DNA of 36,679 nt from Lachnospiraceae bacterium (GTDB lineage: Bacteria; Bacillota; Clostridia; Lachnospirales; Lachnospiraceae): the NCBI GenBank assembly GCA_022510545.1, contig JAFLTG010000025.1, forward strand, positions 1-36,679, written 5' to 3'. How positions within the stretch are numbered: the stretch's first letter is position 1; each line of letters starts with the position of its first letter. The notes beneath the pieces are model-generated. The model ran no database searches. It was not told the origin of the DNA and saw nothing but the letters and a program-made list of their open reading frames with translations. The translations under genes were made by a program, and so were the position numbers. This document shows, piece by piece, positions 9,114 to 18,662 of the stretch.

Positions 9114-10868
9114 CTAATTTTCTACTACCTGATAAACCGCATATCTATCATATATTAAGTCTATCTGCTTAAGGGATACACTGTATCCTTTGTCACTATA
9201 GTATTCAATGAGCCAGTCTGTTCCGGAATCTTCATCTTTATCTACTATAAAATAAACTCCGTCATCACCAAGCAGCCCATCCTGTGTACTTGCAATTCCG
9301 AACTGTTTAAGCTTCTCTTTATATAACGGAGTTTTACACATCCATCCGCCCATTATATCATAATTTGTAAGAGAATTGTCTACATTTTTGAATATCTTCT
9401 GAGAAAAGCCCACCGTTGAATAGACGTCCTCAAAATAAAAATTCTCCGGATGAGACCTGCAATACTGCGAAATTGCTTCGGCTCCTCGGTTTGCCTCTTC
9501 CCTAACATTTGCATCTGAACTGACTGCGTTGATGCTGAGATGGAGATTGGCAAGACAGATTATGGAGATAAGTAAAATATATATAAACTTGCGGCAGGTC
9601 TGTATACAAAGCATACCCATAAGTACCATAAACTCAGCCAGATACAAGGAATGTGTAATCCTCTCAGGATCCCTGCCTTTTAACAGAATATACATCCACA
9701 AAATAGTCCTGAATATGCCAAGCAACGCAAGTTCCCAGATAAAGTTCCACCTTTTTTTATCAGCGCCGCTCTTGAGTACATGCCACAGCCCCGAAACAAA
9801 TACACATATATAACCCGAAATCACCAGCAAATTATACGGTGCATCTCCCATATGCAAAGTACGGTAAATATATTCTCTGCCTTTGGTGAGTATAAAATCT
9901 GTAAATGTCTGCCCTCCGGCTGCACCATCTGCAGTAATATCCGCCGCATATGACGCAATTTCGGCCATAACATTTTCATCGATATCCTCATCCAGTCCGA
10001 AATTATAGTTTGCAAGCAGCTCCTGCTGTGCATCGCTAAGACCGATAGATGAAAGGTATTCACTGTGCTCACCGCTTGTCAATATATCATAATGGAAATC
10101 ATAGACTTCTGTCCTCTTATCAAAAAATTCAACGGCTGCTCTCCAGCCTTCGCTGCTGTATGCCGCAAAATCAATTAATCTGCTAATGAGCATTCCCGCA
10201 AGAATACAGCCTATTACCATTCCATATTTTATATAATTTTCTTTACTGAAAAATTTTTCCTCTTCAACCCATCTGAACAATCCTGCAAGGGCGATTAACG
10301 GAAAGACCAGAAGCAGCATCTCACTCCTTAAATTATAGGCCAGTATCACAAGCAGAATTGACGTGATATTACATATGACAAACTCCCTGACTGACAGGTC
10401 TTTCTTTGTTGTCATAAAAAGAAAAATTGCTGTTGCTGCCAGCATGGTGCAGGTGACTGTATACTGAACCATGACCATATGCGGCAATATAACTCCCCAC
10501 ATAAACAAAGTCAGAAGTACCATGAATGCAATCTTTGCCTGCCATTTTTTCAATAGACTCAGCAGACGAAAACCTACTAAAAATAAACTTCCTATCTGAC
10601 ACAGACACAAAAACAATCCATACCAGGGAAGTGTTCCGAAAATCTTATAGCACAGACTGATAATTGCTCCCAGAATATAGAGAGTCTGCATATTATGACC
10701 GTCCGGAGTCCCGGCATAAACACCTGCCATAACGTCCTTAATCATAACATCATCATTCAGAGCATAATAAACATCGAAGCAGATACCCATAGCAATCATA
10801 TTGACCAATATAGTCAATATGATTATTATGCAGTTCTCATATTTATTCCATAACCTATGAATTTTCAT
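9114..10868 (-). CDS. Polytopic membrane protein, GT-C-like glycosyltransferase candidate
   Basis: 584 aa; multiple TM helices, acidic first loop (DVYYALNDDVMIKDV), soluble C-terminal domain. Confidence 0.5.
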   Translation of the reverse strand: MKIHRLWNKYENCIIIILTILVNMIAMGICFDVYYALNDDVMIKDVMAGVYAGTPDGHNMQTLYILGAIISLCYKIFGTLPWYGLFLCLCQIGSLFLVGFRLLSLLKKWQAKIAFMVLLTLFMWGVILPHMVMVQYTVTCTMLAATAIFLFMTTKKDLSVREFVICNITSILLVILAYNLRSEMLLLVFPLIALAGLFRWVEEEKFFSKENYIKYGMVIGCILAGMLISRLIDFAAYSSEGWRAAVEFFDKRTEVYDFHYDILTSGEHSEYLSSIGLSDAQQELLANYNFGLDEDIDENVMAEIASYAADITADGAAGGQTFTDFILTKGREYIYRTLHMGDAPYNLLVISGYICVFVSGLWHVLKSGADKKRWNFIWELALLGIFRTILWMYILLKGRDPERITHSLYLAEFMVLMGMLCIQTCRKFIYILLISIICLANLHLSINAVSSDANVREEANRGAEAISQYCRSHPENFYFEDVYSTVGFSQKIFKNVDNSLTNYDIMGGWMCKTPLYKEKLKQFGIASTQDGLLGDDGVYFIVDKDEDSGTDWLIEYYSDKGYSVSLKQIDLIYDRYAVYQVVEN

Positions 10869-10939
10869 GAACTACATATCCTTCCCTCGTATCTGCTCTG
10901 AATATCCTAATAACTCTTTTATACTTTCCGAACATAATC

Positions 10940-12067
10940 CTATTTATAAAATTCCTTAATCTGATCGGTTATATATTCCACCTCATCCGCAGTCAGTTTA
11001 TAAAACATAGGCAGACGAAGGATTCTCTCGCTTTCTTTGGTCGTATACTTATCTTCCCCATGGAAATGACCATACTTCATACCTGCCGGAGCCGAATGCA
11101 GCGGCACATAATGAGATACCGCAAGAATATCTTTCGCCTTAAGATGTTCAATCAGACGGCTTCGCTCGTCCATATCCTTAGTCTTAATATAAAACATATG
11201 TGCATTGTGTGTACAATGGTCCGGAATAAACGGAAGTTCTATCCTGCCATCCCTCGCAAGCGGGGTTAGCAGCTCCAGATATTGATTCCATCTTGCCAGT
11301 CTTGCCTGAGTGATTTCTTCTGCAAGTTCAAGCTGAGCATATAAATATGCCGCATTCATATCGCTTGGGAGATATGATGACCCCTGGTTTTGCCAGCGAT
11401 ACTTGTCCACCTGACCTCTGTAATACTTACTTCTGTCGGTTCCTTTTTCCCTAAGGATTTCTGCGGTTTCAATATCCTTGGCTTCCCGGATAAGGAGTGC
11501 ACCGCCCTCACCCATACTTAAATTCTTCGTCTCATGAAAACTAAAGCAGCCAAACTCTCCGAAAGTACCAAGCGCCTTTCCTTTATAAGATGCCATAATG
11601 CCCTGAGCCGCATCCTCTACAACCGCCAGATTATGCCGCCTTGCAATATCCATAATGGTATCCATTTCGCAGCCTACACCTGCATAATGCACGGGGGCAA
11701 TGGCCTTGGTACGACCGGTTATTGCATCCTCAATCAGAGTTTCGTCTATATTCATTGTATCCGGTCTTATATCTACAAAAACCGCTCTGGCCCCACGAAG
11801 TACGAAAGCATTTGCAGTTGATACGAAGGTATATGAGGGGAGAATGACTTCATCTCCTTCTTCGATATCAATAAGAAATGCTGCCATTTCGGTTGCATGA
11901 GTACAGGAGGTGGTGAGCAGGCATTTGGTGGTTTTTGTAAGTTCCTCAATATACTCATTACACATGCGTGTAAATGGACCGTCACCGCAGATTTTCTGGT
12001 TTTCAACGGCTTGCTTCATATATTCAATTTCCTTACCTGTATAAGGGGGGACGTTGAAGTTAATCAT
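10940..12067 (-). CDS. wecE: dTDP-4-amino-4,6-dideoxygalactose transaminase (WecE/RffA)
   Basis: 375 aa; strong match to the WecE pattern as I know it: NVPPYTGKEIEYM, CGDGPFTRMC, YTFVSTANAFVLRGA, VDIRPDTMNIDETLI, VHYAGVGCEMDTIM, FSFHETKNLSMGEGGALL, REKGTDRSKYYRGQVDKYRWQ, HGEDKYTTKESERILRLPMFY. Confidence 0.95.
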   Translation of the reverse strand: MINFNVPPYTGKEIEYMKQAVENQKICGDGPFTRMCNEYIEELTKTTKCLLTTSCTHATEMAAFLIDIEEGDEVILPSYTFVSTANAFVLRGARAVFVDIRPDTMNIDETLIEDAITGRTKAIAPVHYAGVGCEMDTIMDIARRHNLAVVEDAAQGIMASYKGKALGTFGEFGCFSFHETKNLSMGEGGALLIREAKDIETAEILREKGTDRSKYYRGQVDKYRWQNQGSSYLPSDMNAAYLYAQLELAEEITQARLARWNQYLELLTPLARDGRIELPFIPDHCTHNAHMFYIKTKDMDERSRLIEHLKAKDILAVSHYVPLHSAPAGMKYGHFHGEDKYTTKESERILRLPMFYKLTADEVEYITDQIKEFYK

Positions 12068-12124
12068 AGTTTTTATTCCTTTCGGAGTCTCACAATACTT
12101 TACACAAAGTAGATAATTTCCTAT

Positions 12125-12153
12125 ATTTTACCATAGGTGTTGTTATTCGTAAA
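12125..12153 (-). promoter_or_regulatory. Putative sigma-A promoter: TTTACG - 17 nt - TAAAAT with extended -10 (TGGTAAAAT)
   Basis: Minus strand, upstream of wecE; -10 at complement 12125-12130, -35 at complement 12148-12153. Confidence 0.4.
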
Positions 12154-13936
12154 TTGCGTATTTCATATTGCAAAAGGTTTCTTCATAGTCATAATCTTCT
12201 AGGAATTGCAGTAATATAGTTAATTTTTCGTCAGAGGCGTAGGCCTCTTCATCAACACCGAACCATTCGTATGCTTTTGCATCTTCGGTTCTGTATGCTG
12301 CTATGGCTGAGGCTACAATTATTATTGGCCTATCTGAATCTATATTGTTTTCTACCGCTTCCATATCCTGTATAAACCGCTCTAATCGGTAGGAGTCTAA
12401 ATCGGGCCAGGAAGTTGAAATGGCGGGAGGCATGTCCAGTAAATAGCTTAGTCCCGGAAGTTCTTCATATAATATTACTTTACGTCCGGCAAAATGATGT
12501 GCTTTAGTATATTTGACCAAATCGGTCAACAACTCTGCATTTTCTCTGGTTGTATATATTCCTTCGCTCTTTGGAATTTCGGTTGCAAGGGTGTCTCTTT
12601 TTTCACCCCATACACCATCATTATAAATAAAACCTATATGGAAACCTATGCTTTGTATAAAGAGCATAATAAACAGTGCCATAAGCATGCTTTTCCATGG
12701 AAAATGAATGCTTTTTCCGGTGGTCTTGAAAAGAAAGCCTGCACATATCCAGAGGGTAAAAGGCGCGGCTATAAACAGGTTATTGATAATCGGATACAGC
12801 CAGTTGTTACTGCCAAGAGGGGTAATGAGCACTTGTATCAGCACAAGCAGTGCAAATGTCTTATCTTCTATACTATACTTTTTGGAAATGAGTAAATATA
12901 CTGCGCAGGCTGCGGTCAAGAGCAGGAAAAAAACTGCCCACTGGTATATGCTGCCATAGTGATAGTAACCGAAGTCAAACATTCCTTTTCCCCAGTAGAA
13001 GCGTATAAGTATACAGCATACCGCTATGCAGAGCAGACGGAATGGCAGCTCTCCCCTTTGCGGTGCGACCTTTTTCTTAAGTACATATATTATATATAAA
13101 AAACCCATACAGGCAGCAGCAAAAATAAGCCAGCTCAATCCGGTTATATAGTCGCCGAACATTCCAAGCAACATGGCATGGGGTTTATAGTCTACCGCCT
13201 TATCAGTCATGGCAAACATATTTTTTACCATTTCAGGATAAGCGCCTATGCCGTATTTTATGCAGATTGATATAAGCGGAATCCCAAAACCGATAAGATA
13301 TCCCGCTATACATATAAGGGTATCCTTTACGCATTTACTGAATTTTTCTTTTCTGAGCCATTCGGCATACCATAGTGCCAGAATGAACGCCGCCTGTACC
13401 ACATTGGGCATCCTGACCGCAACATTCACGCCAAGGTAGATTCCTGCCAGAAGCAGATATCTTGTGTATTGCTCATCTTGAACGCATATCCCTTTATACA
13501 GCAGCAGCATCCCTGCTCCCATAAAAAGATATGTCAGGTAATTATACAGAATAGTTGTAGGACACCAACACAGACTAAGTGCAATCATTTCCCCGACAAA
13601 AACTATGAAAGCCGGGATTTTTTTACGCAAAAGAAAATAGCAGAGCAATGCGGTAGCAGATAATATGAGACCTGTATAAAAATATATTCCAATCAGCATA
13701 CCGCCTTTAGGAAGTCTCATAAGCAGATTACCTACCACATTTGCCAGATATGTAGCTACCATCCAGGTCCCATCTGAAGTCGGAAAATACTGAAAATTAG
13801 TCAGGCTGTAGGAAGTATCCACAATATCTAAACCCTGATTAATTTTAATCAAGGGATAGAATGTCAGTATCACTACAAATATGCAATTTTCTATATAACC
13901 TCGAAATTTGTTGTATAATTTCAATATATTTTCCAT
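12143..13936 (-). CDS. Polytopic membrane protein, GT-C-like glycosyltransferase candidate
   Basis: 597 aa; many TM helices, DIVDTSYSLTNFQYFPTSDGTWMVATYLANVVGNLL loop near the N-terminus, soluble C-terminus. Confidence 0.5.
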   Translation of the reverse strand: MENILKLYNKFRGYIENCIFVVILTFYPLIKINQGLDIVDTSYSLTNFQYFPTSDGTWMVATYLANVVGNLLMRLPKGGMLIGIYFYTGLILSATALLCYFLLRKKIPAFIVFVGEMIALSLCWCPTTILYNYLTYLFMGAGMLLLYKGICVQDEQYTRYLLLAGIYLGVNVAVRMPNVVQAAFILALWYAEWLRKEKFSKCVKDTLICIAGYLIGFGIPLISICIKYGIGAYPEMVKNMFAMTDKAVDYKPHAMLLGMFGDYITGLSWLIFAAACMGFLYIIYVLKKKVAPQRGELPFRLLCIAVCCILIRFYWGKGMFDFGYYHYGSIYQWAVFFLLLTAACAVYLLISKKYSIEDKTFALLVLIQVLITPLGSNNWLYPIINNLFIAAPFTLWICAGFLFKTTGKSIHFPWKSMLMALFIMLFIQSIGFHIGFIYNDGVWGEKRDTLATEIPKSEGIYTTRENAELLTDLVKYTKAHHFAGRKVILYEELPGLSYLLDMPPAISTSWPDLDSYRLERFIQDMEAVENNIDSDRPIIIVASAIAAYRTEDAKAYEWFGVDEEAYASDEKLTILLQFLEDYDYEETFCNMKYAIYE

Positions 13937-13965
13937 TATATATGCTCTCTTTTAATTATATCTTT

Positions 13966-15027
13966 TTATATCTGAAACTTAGTGAAAACCTTCCTTACCC
14001 TCACAAAGAAATAAGCTCTTATGAAATCCACCAGCGTACCCAATAAATAAATTATCACAACACAACCAACCATATGTGGCAGTACCTGCCATGTACCCCT
14101 TACACTTTCTACATTCAGCCAAGCCGGCCACTTATAACGAACCAGTATATGTTCATGCAAAAGATAAACGCCAAAGGTATAAGGTGCCAGTCGTCTTATT
14201 ATACCCGCTGCCTTTCCTTCACTTATTTTAATGTTTTTGAAAGCACAAAAAAGTCCTATCGAGCCAATAAGGCATAATACGTGGTTGTACGTATACGGCA
14301 TCTCCCAATAATATGAAAATGCGTCTATTTTTTTTCCAAGCACATCAGCTATCAGGGAAAGCGCAAAGATGCACAGACTTGAACTAATATATATGCTTAT
14401 GGCATTTCCCCTGTTTTTAAGCCATTCAGGACAGTAAAGACGCAAATAAGCAGCAACAAGAAAAAGAGCTAAAAACCAGCCATAATTATATCCATACTTA
14501 TCTGTTTCCAAATATACTGGAAAAACGGATTTACCAACGGATAAGAAAAGCAGTAAGGCTAATATTACCTTTTGCAAGGTTTTCTTATTCATGCTTCTTG
14601 CCCCTGCCGCAAGCACCGGAGCAAAAATATACATAATAACATAGGACGTTGCAAACCAGTAATGTTCAGTCTCAATCGGAAGTATAAAACCAATCCAGTC
14701 ATAAGTCCCAAGATCACTCCATGAAAGCATACCTATACATATCATCGCAACCGGTATAAGCAGCGAATAAAAAAGAATCTGTGCAAGAAGGGAGATAATC
14801 CGCCCTGCCTTCCATTCAGATTCCACGAGAAAATATCCGCTTATAAGAACATAGCAATTAACCGCAACAATACAAAAGGCTTCAATGAGTCTCATAGCAT
14901 AAAACATAAGGATCCTGTCCGCATCATTTGTTACTGCAAAGCCTTTGACAATATAATGCAGTGTGATTATCATAAGCATTGCCACAATACGCAGCAATTC
15001 AAAATTGGTCTGTCGTTTTGAAGCCAT
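13966..15027 (-). CDS. Acyltransferase 3 family membrane protein (glycan O-acyltransferase-like)
   Basis: 353 aa; MASKRQTNFELLRIVAMLMIITLHYIVKG N-terminus, about 10 TM helices, PYTFGVYLLHEHILVR near the C-terminus. Confidence 0.82.
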   Translation of the reverse strand: MASKRQTNFELLRIVAMLMIITLHYIVKGFAVTNDADRILMFYAMRLIEAFCIVAVNCYVLISGYFLVESEWKAGRIISLLAQILFYSLLIPVAMICIGMLSWSDLGTYDWIGFILPIETEHYWFATSYVIMYIFAPVLAAGARSMNKKTLQKVILALLLFLSVGKSVFPVYLETDKYGYNYGWFLALFLVAAYLRLYCPEWLKNRGNAISIYISSSLCIFALSLIADVLGKKIDAFSYYWEMPYTYNHVLCLIGSIGLFCAFKNIKISEGKAAGIIRRLAPYTFGVYLLHEHILVRYKWPAWLNVESVRGTWQVLPHMVGCVVIIYLLGTLVDFIRAYFFVRVRKVFTKFQI

Positions 15028-15076
15028 AACAGGTATTCACCTCCGGTCTGCCGATATTTTATATACTTAATTTCGT

Positions 15077-15505
15077 CTATTTCTTTTCGGTAAAAATCCA
15101 GATTTTACTCAATATATAATTTGTCACAATGACAACTACCTGCGCAATCAGTTTTGCTATATATTCATTGAAACCTGCCAGATCTACCATTAAAAACATC
15201 AAGAACATCTCTAACAGCAGCGTTGCTATCCTTGCACCGACAAACGAAACAAATTCTTTTGAAAGACTTGATAAGCCTGAGTTCTTACTTTTAAATACAA
15301 AAGCATGGTTTGTCCAATATGCAAAAATTACCGTAAGTACCCAGGATAGTGCGGTTGCAGCAAGATATCCGGTACTGATCAAGTCATTAAATACATAGAA
15401 AAGGACATAATTCAGCACAAATGCAAGGAAACCGAAAATCAGATAATTTATTCCTTCCTCGTACTTTTTATATATGTCCCAAACAAAATTAAATAATTTT
15501 TTCAT
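15077..15505 (-). CDS. GtrA-family membrane protein
   Basis: 142 aa; four TM helices, NYLIFGFLAFVLNYVLFYVF, WTNHAFVFKSKN, VTNYILSKIWIF. Confidence 0.88.
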   Translation of the reverse strand: MKKLFNFVWDIYKKYEEGINYLIFGFLAFVLNYVLFYVFNDLISTGYLAATALSWVLTVIFAYWTNHAFVFKSKNSGLSSLSKEFVSFVGARIATLLLEMFLMFLMVDLAGFNEYIAKLIAQVVVIVTNYILSKIWIFTEKK

Positions 15506-15529
15506 CCTGTATGCCTTTCTGAGTTTTAT

Positions 15530-17281
15530 TCAGCGTTCTCGCATTGCCTTGCCATTTTCTACACGGTAGACCATATCGCATTTTTCTATGGTTTGCAGTC
15601 TGTGTGCAATTATGATAAGAGTTTTGCGGCCCTGCAGCATATTAATTGAGTCCATAATCGCAGCCTCGGTTTCATTATCTAATGCCGATGTGGCCTCATC
15701 CAACACCAGCACTTCCGGATCCTCGAACAAGGCCCTTGCGATGCCGATACGTTGTCTCTGTCCGCCTGATATACGGATTCCACGTTCCCCTATACTTGTA
15801 TCCAGTCCTTCAGGCAGTCCTCTTACAAACTCGTCCAATTGCGCTTCCCGCAAAGCCTCCCATACCTTTTCATCATCTATATCCTCATCCGCATAACCGA
15901 AAGCTACGTTTTTGCGAATTGACGAATCTATCATAAAAATAGTCTGGGGAATATAGCCTATATTCTTAAGCCACCCCTGATAATGTTCACGCACCTCCAC
16001 ACCGTCAGCAAGAATCTCTCCGCTTTGAAGCTGCAGAAGTCCCAGAAGAATATCCACCACTGTTGTTTTCCCGGCACCGGAGGTACCTACTATTCCGACA
16101 CTTTTGCCAACCGGAATCTCCATGTCGGCATTGTCGAAAATAAGGGTGTTTGTATTCGGATATTTATATGTGATATTTTTAAGCTCAATCTTATTTTTAA
16201 CAGGAAGCTTGGTAATATCCACTTTTTTCAAATAGGTTTCGGCACTATAGTCAATACTTTCATCTCTGATTTCTTCCTGAAGGTTATCGCTTACGCCCAT
16301 AAAGAAAGGCTCAAAATAAGCTATGGAAGTCAGATGATTGTTAATCCTGTTGGCACAGGGAATAAGGCGCATGGCAACCAGAGCAAGCACTGTAAGCTGC
16401 GGCATAATACTGCTGACTTCTGTCCCGCTTAGAACCTGCCACATAACATACAATATCATACCTGCAATAGCAACGGTCTCGATTAACAGTCTCGGTGTAG
16501 CATTATAGAGATTATATTTTTGTACTGCACCGACATAGCCTGCACCACATTTGGAATATTCGTTTATAAAATAACTTTCCCTGCCTGCTATCTTAATCTC
16601 TTTAATTCCCATAACCGACTGTTCAATCCACTTATACAGACCGCTGTAAAAATCCTGATTTTCCTCTCCTGCTTTTTTCATTATGGGTTTTAGGATACAT
16701 TTAATCACAATAAGCACTATAACTATAAGCACGGTAACAGTAACGCTCATCCAGAAATCAGAAATAAGGCTCACTGCAACAAGAAATACAAATACGATCA
16801 TCTCGCTTATAAGCTGTAACAGTGCCAGTATCAGACCATACATATTGTTGACGTCAGAAGTGATATTTCTCTGTATTACGGCAGTATCCGCATTCAGATA
16901 ATATTCATACGGACGCTGCATAAAATTGATCATCATCCTTCTGGATGTGGCAAACTGGTTAGTGTAGACAAACTTAAGCTGCACTTTTTGCTGAAAAAAC
17001 AGGAAAATATTCTTAATCGCAAATATAGCAATCAATGAAGACATTACAAAAACAGTCAAATCTCTCGTATTATCAATACTAAAAACCTGACAGACAAACT
17101 GAAGATAAGCATGTTTTTCAATAGCATTTTCTTCAATAACTACATTCATTACAGGGTAAATTGATGATACGCCGAGCGTCTCCAAAATAGCTCCTATCAG
17201 CATCAAAAATATCAAAAATATCATTTTATTTTTCTGCTTTTTATCAAGCAGCACCATCAATTTATTATAAATTTTTTTCAT
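15530..17281 (-). CDS. ABC transporter, fused permease/ATPase (MsbA/PglK-like flippase)
   Basis: 583 aa; N-terminal TM domain (LLDKKQKNKMIFLIFLMLIGAILETLGVSSIYPVM), Walker A GTSGAGKTT, signature ISGGQRQRIGIARAL, Walker B VLVLDEATSALD. Confidence 0.92.
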   Translation of the reverse strand: MKKIYNKLMVLLDKKQKNKMIFLIFLMLIGAILETLGVSSIYPVMNVVIEENAIEKHAYLQFVCQVFSIDNTRDLTVFVMSSLIAIFAIKNIFLFFQQKVQLKFVYTNQFATSRRMMINFMQRPYEYYLNADTAVIQRNITSDVNNMYGLILALLQLISEMIVFVFLVAVSLISDFWMSVTVTVLIVIVLIVIKCILKPIMKKAGEENQDFYSGLYKWIEQSVMGIKEIKIAGRESYFINEYSKCGAGYVGAVQKYNLYNATPRLLIETVAIAGMILYVMWQVLSGTEVSSIMPQLTVLALVAMRLIPCANRINNHLTSIAYFEPFFMGVSDNLQEEIRDESIDYSAETYLKKVDITKLPVKNKIELKNITYKYPNTNTLIFDNADMEIPVGKSVGIVGTSGAGKTTVVDILLGLLQLQSGEILADGVEVREHYQGWLKNIGYIPQTIFMIDSSIRKNVAFGYADEDIDDEKVWEALREAQLDEFVRGLPEGLDTSIGERGIRISGGQRQRIGIARALFEDPEVLVLDEATSALDNETEAAIMDSINMLQGRKTLIIIAHRLQTIEKCDMVYRVENGKAMRER

Positions 17282-17364
17282 TCTGAATTTTGACCCTTAA
17301 CTTATTCAATATACTTAATATAAATTCGACAAACTTAAATAAAACATATATAAACAGATTCTAT

Positions 17365-17393
17365 ATTTTACCATAATTAACTAGTTTAGTCAA
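17365..17393 (-). promoter_or_regulatory. Putative sigma-A promoter: TTGACT - 17 nt - TAAAAT with extended -10 (TGGTAAAAT)
   Basis: Minus strand, upstream of the ABC transporter gene; -10 at complement 17365-17370, -35 at complement 17388-17393. Confidence 0.55.
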
Positions 17394-17404
17394 AAAAGTC
17401 CTCC

Positions 17405-18478
17405 CTATATCATCTCATTCTGCCTGTGTATCTCCGGTGCTTCATACTTATCCAGAAAATCCTCACCCAGAAATAAGATTTCGTCCGCAAACTCAATGCC
17501 GTTTGGAACGGTCAATACCGATATTACCCTTTTAAAGCGTAATCCGGGAATAAAATTCAGAATTTCCATCGGAAACATTCCGCTCAATACAATATATTCC
17601 GCAAATTCCTTATTATAATCCAGCACATCCCTTGGATGCGGTTTAATCAGTATCTGACCCTTTTCTCCGTCAATTTCACCATATTCGTTAATAATATCCG
17701 TAAAAATCTGTTTTCTGACATCTAAATCACAGAGCGGCTCGCTAAGTATCAGAATCTTATTTTTTGCACCGCGATCAAGTTTCTGCTGAAGCTCATCCAT
17801 ATTTTCTATAAAAAGATGTATCAAAATATCTTTGTCTGCCTCTGTTAATCTCTTAATAAGCTCTGCACGAGGTTTTTCAATATACTTCTTACATGGATAC
17901 GGAACGACACTCATGTCATTTATTTCCATATCCAGACAATATTTTCCATAGCCGTTCTGGATAAAAATTAAATTATGTTCAGACATCCAGGCCTTCAATT
18001 CAAAATGCCCTCTGTTATCATATCGCGCGGTATCATAGTACTGAATACAATTAAGACCGTCCTCAAGGGCATGATAATAAATTTTCTTATAGCTTAAATA
18101 ATAGCCTATCGGGTCGGAATCGCAGAATACATAGATATCCTCATACTGCTTGAAATCTACAGGTACATAAGGTTCCTGATACTTTCCCAGCAGCTTTGTG
18201 TATACAATTCGTGCGAGCATATTGGTAACGATGTTACCCCTGTCTTTATGAAATTTTTGTAGTTTTGGGAAAAATGTATCCGGCTTTTCATCGAACATAT
18301 ATACTTCTTCAAATAAGCCGCAGACTTTGGCTCGCTCTGACAGGCTGCCAAAGTTGTTGGACATGGTGCTGAGTACAAGAGTTGCCTGACCTTGCTCGGC
18401 TTTAGGAAGATATAGTTCTTTAAGACAGGCTACATATACATGGTAAAAAGTGTGGCATACGTAAATTCGTTTTTTCAT
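17405..18478 (-). CDS. Putative GT52 / polysialyltransferase-like glycosyltransferase (candidate nonulosonate transferase)
   Basis: 357 aa; IYVCHTFYHVYVACL N-terminus, ALEDGLNCI, GQILIKPHPRD followed by MFPMEILNFIPGLRF, the arrangement seen in bacterial GT52-type sialyltransferases. Confidence 0.6.
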   Translation of the reverse strand: MKKRIYVCHTFYHVYVACLKELYLPKAEQGQATLVLSTMSNNFGSLSERAKVCGLFEEVYMFDEKPDTFFPKLQKFHKDRGNIVTNMLARIVYTKLLGKYQEPYVPVDFKQYEDIYVFCDSDPIGYYLSYKKIYYHALEDGLNCIQYYDTARYDNRGHFELKAWMSEHNLIFIQNGYGKYCLDMEINDMSVVPYPCKKYIEKPRAELIKRLTEADKDILIHLFIENMDELQQKLDRGAKNKILILSEPLCDLDVRKQIFTDIINEYGEIDGEKGQILIKPHPRDVLDYNKEFAEYIVLSGMFPMEILNFIPGLRFKRVISVLTVPNGIEFADEILFLGEDFLDKYEAPEIHRQNEMI

Positions 18479-18538
18479 ACGCGGGGTCCTTTACTTATTA
18501 GTGTGATTTTTTACCGGTCATCATAACTTTTAACAAGT

Positions 18539-18547
18539 ATTATAGCA
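18539..18547 (-). promoter_or_regulatory. Putative extended -10 element TGCTATAAT
   Basis: Minus strand, upstream of the 17405..18478 gene; no convincing -35. Confidence 0.38.
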
Positions 18548-18591
18548 CAATCTTTAGTATTTTAATATAACTACATTTTTACGTTCGCCTA

Positions 18592-18620
18592 TTGTATCAC
18601 ATCTCAAAATAATGTAATAT
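18592..18620 (+). promoter_or_regulatory. Putative sigma-A promoter: TTGTAT - 17 nt - TAATAT
   Basis: Plus strand, 18592-18597 and 18615-18620; upstream of the decarboxylase/ATP-grasp pair. Confidence 0.45.
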
Positions 18621-18662
18621 TTTTAGTATCAAGATTAATCACAGATTATGCAGAAAGGTCAA

